Origin: an uncultured Candidatus Competibacteraceae bacterium
GTDB taxonomy: Bacteria; Pseudomonadota; Gammaproteobacteria; Competibacterales; Competibacteraceae
Assembly: GCA_937872125.1 (NCBI GenBank)
Contig: CALMNY010000464.1
Coordinates: forward strand, 1 to 10,700
Direction of reading: 5' to 3'
Length of the DNA: 10,700 nt
Under the pieces are notes generated by a model, which saw only the letters and a program-made list of their open reading frames with translations, was not told the DNA's origin and searched no databases. Shown here piece by piece: positions 7,468-10,700 of the stretch. The translations under genes were made by a program, and so were the position numbers. The first letter of the stretch is position 1. Each line of letters begins with the position of its first letter.

Positions 7468-8214
7468 CTAATCCAGCCAGATCAGCGTGGCCATCCGTCC
7501 GGTTTGATTCTCGCGGCGATAGGAAAAAAACCGCTCCGGCTCGCTGAAGGTGCAATAAGCGCCGCCGTAAATCGCTGAAACGCCCAGCGCGCGCAATTGT
7601 CGCCGGGCCAGTTCGTAAAGATCCGCCAGCCAGCGCCCAGCGGGCGACGGTCGGAAACAGCCGGCGTTACCGACCTCCAGCGCCAGAAACGCAGCGCGCA
7701 CCTCTTCTCCGACCTCGAATGCAGCGGGACCAATCGCCGGTCCCAGCCAGGCCAGCAGTTCCGCCGGTGGGACTTTCATACTCGCCACGGTGGCGGCGAT
7801 CACCCCCTGCGCCAGCCCGCGCCAGCCGCCATGCGCCGCCGCCACCATCGTACCATCCCGATCACAGAGCAAAACCGGCAGGCAATCGGCGGTCATCACT
7901 ACACAAGGCTGACCCGGCGTGCGGGTCCAGGCCGCATCGGCGGCAACCGGTTCGCGCACCATCCCGGCATTGATGACCCGTGCGCCATGAACCTGGTCCA
8001 GCCAGGCCGGTTCGGCGGCATAACCCAGCATTTGCGCCAATCGCCGCCGATTTTCAGCGACATGGGCCGGATCATCGCCCACATGTTCAGCCAGATTCAG
8101 GCTGTCGTAAGGCGATGCGCTGACGCCGCCCAGCCGGGTAGTGCTGAACGCTCGCACGCGCGCCGGCGCCGGCCAGTCGGGGAAGAGCAAGGATTGCCGT
8201 CGCCATTCACTCAT
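7468..8214 (-). CDS. pgeF: Peptidoglycan editing factor PgeF (YfiH/LACC1 family)
   Basis: A 248-residue cytoplasmic protein matching E. coli YfiH/PgeF (243 residues) along its length: STTRLGGVS, YDSLNLAEHVGD, WLDQVHG, VMTADCLPVLLCDRDG, GWRGLAQGV, LAWLGPAIGP and the C-terminal FFSYRRENQTGRMA. The metal-binding triad of the family is present as H76, C111 and H128. Family members are described as multicopper-type oxidases and as purine nucleoside-processing enzymes; in E. coli the protein helps keep L-Ser from replacing L-Ala in the peptidoglycan stem. I chose the ATG at 8214, giving an 8-base overlap with rluD and a modest CGGAA upstream; an ATG five codons earlier (8229) is also possible. The order rluD-pgeF is as in E. 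coli, but the next gene is a PBP rather than clpB. Confidence 0.93.
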   Translation of the reverse strand: MSEWRRQSLLFPDWPAPARVRAFSTTRLGGVSASPYDSLNLAEHVGDDPAHVAENRRRLAQMLGYAAEPAWLDQVHGARVINAGMVREPVAADAAWTRTPGQPCVVMTADCLPVLLCDRDGTMVAAAHGGWRGLAQGVIAATVASMKVPPAELLAWLGPAIGPAAFEVGEEVRAAFLALEVGNAGCFRPSPAGRWLADLYELARRQLRALGVSAIYGGAYCTFSEPERFFSYRRENQTGRMATLIWLD

Positions 8215-9169
8215 GTCGTTGTTCCGCATCTTCGCTTAGCACCGCCAGCAGGTCAGCCAGATCAGCCGGAATTTCCGCCTGCCATTCCAACCGTTCACCG
8301 GTGACGGGATGAACCAGGGCCAGCCGTTCCGCGTGCAACGCCTGCCGCCGAAAGTGTTGCATCACTTCGAGGCAACGCGGCGATGCGTGCGGTGGCAACC
8401 GTAGCCGCCCGCCATAGACCGGATCGCCCAGCAGCGGCAGGCGGATATGCGCCAGGTGGACCCGAATCTGATGGGTGCGGCCGGTTTCCAGCTTGACCCG
8501 CAGCAGGGTATGAGCGCGAAACCGGCGCAGCACGCGATAATGAGTTACCGCTGGCTTGCCGCCGGGCGTGACCGCCATCCGTTGCCGATCCACCGGATGT
8601 CGGCCCACGGGCGCGTCCACCATTCCACCGGCCACTGGCGCACCATTGACCACCGCCAGATAGTCCCGTTCGATGCGCCGCGCCTGCAACTGTTCAACCA
8701 GGGCGGTATGCGCCCGCAGGCGGCGCGCGACTACCAGCAGACCGGTCGTGTCCTGGTCCAGCCGATGCACCAGCCCGGCGCGCGGCAAGGTCGCCAGTTC
8801 CGGGTAATGATGCAACAGGGCGTTCACCAGAGTCCCGTCGCGATGGCCCGCCGCGGGATGCGCCACCAGGCCGGCGGGTTTGTTGATCACCAGCAGATCA
8901 GCGTCTTCATAGCAAATAGCCAGCGGAATGTCCTGGGCGACAGCGGTGGTTTCTGTGGCTGGCGCCAGCTCGCCGCAAACGGTTTCGCCACCGCTGACCG
9001 GATCGCGCGGCCGGCGGATATGACCGTCCACCCGCAGTTGACCGGTTTTGAGCCAGTGTTGCAGGCGATTACGGGAATAGGTTGGCAACAGTTCCGCCAG
9101 CGCCTGATCGAGTCGCATCCCGGCGCAACTGGCCGGAATCTGGCAGTCAATCCGTTCGGTCGGCGGCAT
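8207..9169 (-). CDS. rluD: 23S rRNA pseudouridine(1911/1915/1917) synthase RluD
   Basis: Converts uridines 1911, 1915 and 1917 in helix 69 of 23S rRNA to pseudouridine. Residues ~16-75 form an S4 RNA-binding domain (RLDQALAELLP, YSRNRLQHWLKTGQLRVDG). The catalytic domain follows with NKPAGLVAHPAAG at 96-108, HRLDQDTTGLLVVA at 135-148 (catalytic D138), then KPAVTHYRVL, LETGRTHQIRVHLAH and LLGDPVYGG. At 320 residues it compares with 326 for E. coli RluD and aligns throughout. The start at 9169 was chosen because the distance from this Met to RLDQ (18 residues) equals that in E. coli; an in-frame ATG at 9208 would add 13 residues and leave only 30 bases to bamD. Neither start has a strong Shine-Dalgarno. 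First gene of the leftward block, overlapping pgeF. Confidence 0.95.
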   Translation of the reverse strand: MPPTERIDCQIPASCAGMRLDQALAELLPTYSRNRLQHWLKTGQLRVDGHIRRPRDPVSGGETVCGELAPATETTAVAQDIPLAICYEDADLLVINKPAGLVAHPAAGHRDGTLVNALLHHYPELATLPRAGLVHRLDQDTTGLLVVARRLRAHTALVEQLQARRIERDYLAVVNGAPVAGGMVDAPVGRHPVDRQRMAVTPGGKPAVTHYRVLRRFRAHTLLRVKLETGRTHQIRVHLAHIRLPLLGDPVYGGRLRLPPHASPRCLEVMQHFRRQALHAERLALVHPVTGERLEWQAEIPADLADLLAVLSEDAEQRHE

Positions 9170-9238
9170 GATGGTTTTTGCCGGTTCGGGGTTTATACTG
9201 AAATTCATGATTCATTCTACTCTGGACAATCGCCGTTC
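9170..9238. promoter_or_regulatory. Divergent rluD/bamD promoter region
   Basis: The gap between the chosen rluD start and the bamD ATG is AT-richer than its flanks. On the plus strand TATACT at 9194-9199 fits a -10 box, which would start the bamD transcript near 9206 with a leader of about 30 bases. On the minus strand TATAAA covers 9197-9192 and would start the rluD transcript near 9185, about 15 bases before the chosen ATG. Neither has a convincing -35 at 16-18 bases, so both assignments rest on the -10 and the divergent layout. If both are used, the two polymerases would compete for nearly the same site. Confidence 0.4.
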
Positions 9239-10042
9239 ATGCTGTCATCCATCCACCGCACCCTGAAACTGCTGTTCGTCGGCCTGCTCGCCGCCGCCCT
9301 GTTGACCGGCTGCGCCCTGCTGCCGGAACAAATTGACGAAACCAAAGGCTGGTCCGCTCAACGCCTGTACAGTGAAGCCAAAAGCGCCATGAGCGATGGC
9401 AATTACAAAACCGCGCTCGAATATCTGGACAAGATTCAGGCGCGTTATCCGTTTGGCCGCTATGCCCAGCAGGCGCAACTGGACACCATTTACGTTCAGT
9501 ACAAGGACAATGAGCCGGACGCCGCGCTCGCCGCCGCCGACCGCTTCATCAAGGCCAACCCGCGCCATCCCTATGTGGACTATGCTTATTACATGAAGGG
9601 ACTGGTAAATTTCGAGCGCAGCAACACCCTGATTGACCGGCTGGCGCCCAACGACCGCTCCAGAACCGACACCGTGACCGCCCGGCAGTCCTATAACGAC
9701 TTTTCCGAACTGGTGCGGAAATTCCCGGGCAGCCAGTATGCCGAGGACGCCCGGCAGCGGATGGTGTTCCTGCACAACAGCCTGGCGGCCTACGAGGTCA
9801 ATGTCGCTGCCTTCTATATGGAACGCAGCGCCTATGTCGCGGCCGCCAACCGCGCCAAGTATGTGCTGGAAACCTACGCCCGCACGCCCGCGGTGGAGGA
9901 TGCGCTCGCCATCATGACCCAGGCCTACGTCAAGATGGGTATGCCGCGCCTGGCTGCTGACAGTCTGCGGGTGCTGGAACGCAACTATCCGCAATCGCCG
10001 GAACTGCCCAGGCTGAACGCGCTGGTCAAAAGCGCCGGCTGA
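9239..10042 (+). CDS. bamD: Outer membrane protein assembly factor BamD (lipoprotein)
   Basis: BamD is an essential lipoprotein of the BAM complex, which folds beta-barrel proteins into the outer membrane. The 267-residue precursor has a basic and hydrophobic signal peptide ending in LLTGC, so C25 should be lipidated after signal peptidase II cleavage. The mature part shows the tetratricopeptide pattern of the family: LYSEAKSAMSDGNYKTALEYL, RYPFGRYAQQAQLD, FIKANPRHPYVDYAYYMKG, FPGSQYAEDARQRM, and a last pair around YVAAANRAKYVLETY and AYVKMGMPRLA. Length is close to E. coli BamD (245). The same frame stays open leftward to about 8447, but that stretch is antisense to rluD; the ATG directly before the signal peptide is the only sensible start. 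The ribosome site is weak (CTGGA about 14 bases upstream). The nitroreductase gene follows 47 bases downstream. Confidence 0.96.
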   Translation: MLSSIHRTLKLLFVGLLAAALLTGCALLPEQIDETKGWSAQRLYSEAKSAMSDGNYKTALEYLDKIQARYPFGRYAQQAQLDTIYVQYKDNEPDAALAAADRFIKANPRHPYVDYAYYMKGLVNFERSNTLIDRLAPNDRSRTDTVTARQSYNDFSELVRKFPGSQYAEDARQRMVFLHNSLAAYEVNVAAFYMERSAYVAAANRAKYVLETYARTPAVEDALAIMTQAYVKMGMPRLAADSLRVLERNYPQSPELPRLNALVKSAG

Positions 10043-10077
10043 GCAGTTGACCGATCCCTCACCCCTTTCATCCGCCC

Positions 10078-10082
10078 GAGGG
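10078..10082 (+). promoter_or_regulatory. Ribosome binding site of the nitroreductase gene
   Basis: GAGGG is followed by 7 bases and then the ATG at 10090. This supports that start. No terminator-like structure separates it from bamD, so the two may share a transcript. Confidence 0.65.
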
Positions 10083-10089
10083 CCGCGCC

Positions 10090-10611
10090 ATGTGGGATTT
10101 TTTTGGAACCGTCCGCCATCGTCATTCCATCCGCAAATACCAGCCGGATATGCCGGTCGAGGCGGAAAAGCTGCACGCTATTCTGGAAATGGCCTGTGCT
10201 GCGCCGTCGGCGGGCGACTTGCAGGCCTACCGAATCATCGTGGTGCGTGATCCCGCCGAACGCCGGGCGCTGGTCCATGTCGCCCACGAACAGGGCTTTA
10301 TCGCCGAAGCGCCGGTCTGCCTGGTGTTTTGCGCCGACCCGGCCCGCTCGGCGGCCACCTTCGGTGAACGCGGCGCCCGTCTGTACGCGGTGCAGGACGC
10401 CACCATCGCCGCTGCTTATGCCCAACTAGCCATTGTCGCCGCCGGCATGGGTTCGACCTGGGTCGGCTACTTCGACGAAGAACAGGTGCGCGCCGTGCTG
10501 GGTCTGGAGCCGGGATTGGTTCCCATTGCGCTGATGAGTCTGGGCTACCCGGCGGAACTGCCGGAACCGAGTTCGCGCCGGCGGCTGGATGAAGTCATCG
10601 GGTGGCGTTGA
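10090..10611 (+). CDS. Nitroreductase-family FMN flavoprotein
   Basis: A 173-residue cytoplasmic protein of the FMN-dependent nitroreductase fold, which uses NAD(P)H to reduce nitro compounds, quinones or other acceptors; the natural substrate cannot be told from sequence. The N-terminal phosphate-binding pattern R9-H-R-H-S13-I-R15-K-Y17 is typical, followed by the APSAGDLQAYRIIVV segment at ~38-52 (usually APS..N.QPW) and QDATIAAAYAQLAIVAAGMGSTWVGYF at ~101-127, which matches the family's conserved helix and FMN-binding loop. It ends with LMSLGYPAE, also typical. This is at the short end of the family (about 170-220 residues) but looks complete, with a good ribosome site. It converges on mpl with only 7 bases between the stop codons. 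Confidence 0.88.
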   Translation: MWDFFGTVRHRHSIRKYQPDMPVEAEKLHAILEMACAAPSAGDLQAYRIIVVRDPAERRALVHVAHEQGFIAEAPVCLVFCADPARSAATFGERGARLYAVQDATIAAAYAQLAIVAAGMGSTWVGYFDEEQVRAVLGLEPGLVPIALMSLGYPAELPEPSSRRRLDEVIGWR

Positions 10612-10632
10612 GGACGGCTCATGCAGCCGTCC
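10612..10632. terminator. Possible hairpin between convergent nitroreductase and mpl genes
   Basis: GGACGGCT at 10612-10619 and AGCCGTCC at 10625-10632 form a perfect 8-base stem with a 5-base loop. It begins right after the nitroreductase stop and covers the last codons and stop of mpl. There is no T-run on either side, so it is not a standard intrinsic terminator; it could protect 3' ends or weakly stop read-through in both directions, or be chance in GC-rich DNA. Confidence 0.3.
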
Positions 10633-10700
10633 GCAATGCTTGCAGCAACCGCTCGTGGATCCCGCCAAAACCGCCGTTGCTCATGATCAACACCTGGGTT
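10619..10700 (-). CDS. mpl: C-terminal end of murein peptide ligase Mpl (5' part outside window)
   Basis: The leftward frame entering at the right edge gives 26 residues, beginning TQVLIMSNGGFGGIHERLLQ, and stops at TGA 10621-10619. The MSNGGF.GIH..LL motif is the characteristic C-terminus of Mpl (UDP-N-acetylmuramate:L-alanyl-gamma-D-glutamyl-meso-diaminopimelate ligase), a Mur-ligase homologue that returns recycled tripeptide to UDP-MurNAc; E. coli Mpl ends in nearly the same way. The related MurC usually lacks this SNGGFGGIH string. Only the tail is present, so catalytic motifs cannot be checked. Confidence 0.8.
   Translation of the reverse strand, partial: TQVLIMSNGGFGGIHERLLQALRTAA

Noticed and set aside
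8447..9238. Long rightward open frame in front of bamD that would give a 531-residue fusion
   Set aside because: It is antisense to the clearly conserved rluD, and the bamD lipoprotein signal peptide begins at the ATG at 9239; the extension has no family resemblance.
1..10700. CRISPR arrays, tRNA or rRNA genes, insertion sequences, integrases, long direct repeats
   Set aside because: None seen by reading. The window is nearly filled by protein genes of uniform, GC-rich codon use, and the leftward block does not look compositionally foreign.

Overview
The window is GC-rich and gene-dense. It most likely comes from the chromosome of a gammaproteobacterium. The best evidence is the right half: bamD runs rightward, divergent from a leftward rluD-pgeF pair, which is the arrangement in Escherichia coli (bamD <> rluD-pgeF-clpB). 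The genus cannot be read from the sequence. High GC and the unusual cell-wall genes would suit an environmental lineage such as the purple sulfur bacteria or Competibacter relatives, but that is a guess.

Layout from left to right. Positions 3-62 hold the last 19 codons of an unidentified rightward gene. Then comes a compact leftward block, transcribed from about 9200 down to 123: rluD (23S rRNA pseudouridine synthase), pgeF (peptidoglycan editing factor), a 1076-residue class B penicillin-binding protein (PBP), a 777-residue SEDS (RodA/FtsW-type) glycosyltransferase with an extra N-terminal region, and a 585-residue soluble protein with a C-terminal FHA domain. The spacings are an 8-base overlap, a 43-base gap, a 4-base ATGA overlap and a 17-base overlap, so the five genes are probably co-transcribed and the last three translationally coupled. 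To the right are bamD (outer-membrane assembly lipoprotein) and a small nitroreductase, rightward. The window ends in the 3' end of a leftward mpl (murein peptide ligase), convergent with the nitroreductase.

The main point of interest is the PBP-SEDS-FHA trio, in the place where E. coli has clpB. SEDS proteins polymerise glycan strands and class B PBPs cross-link them, and the two work as a pair. Here both partners keep their recognisable catalytic residues, but each carries a large extra extracytoplasmic region. The third gene encodes a cytoplasmic FHA protein with an N-terminal region resembling that of actinobacterial FhaA. Actinobacteria have rodA, pbpA and fhaA together with Ser/Thr kinases, so this looks like a gammaproteobacterial counterpart of that signalling-controlled cell-wall module. 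No kinase or phosphatase gene is inside the window. With pgeF and mpl also present, four or five genes here touch peptidoglycan synthesis, editing or recycling.

No tRNA, rRNA, CRISPR array, insertion sequence or integrase was seen. No non-coding stretch exceeds 100 bases.
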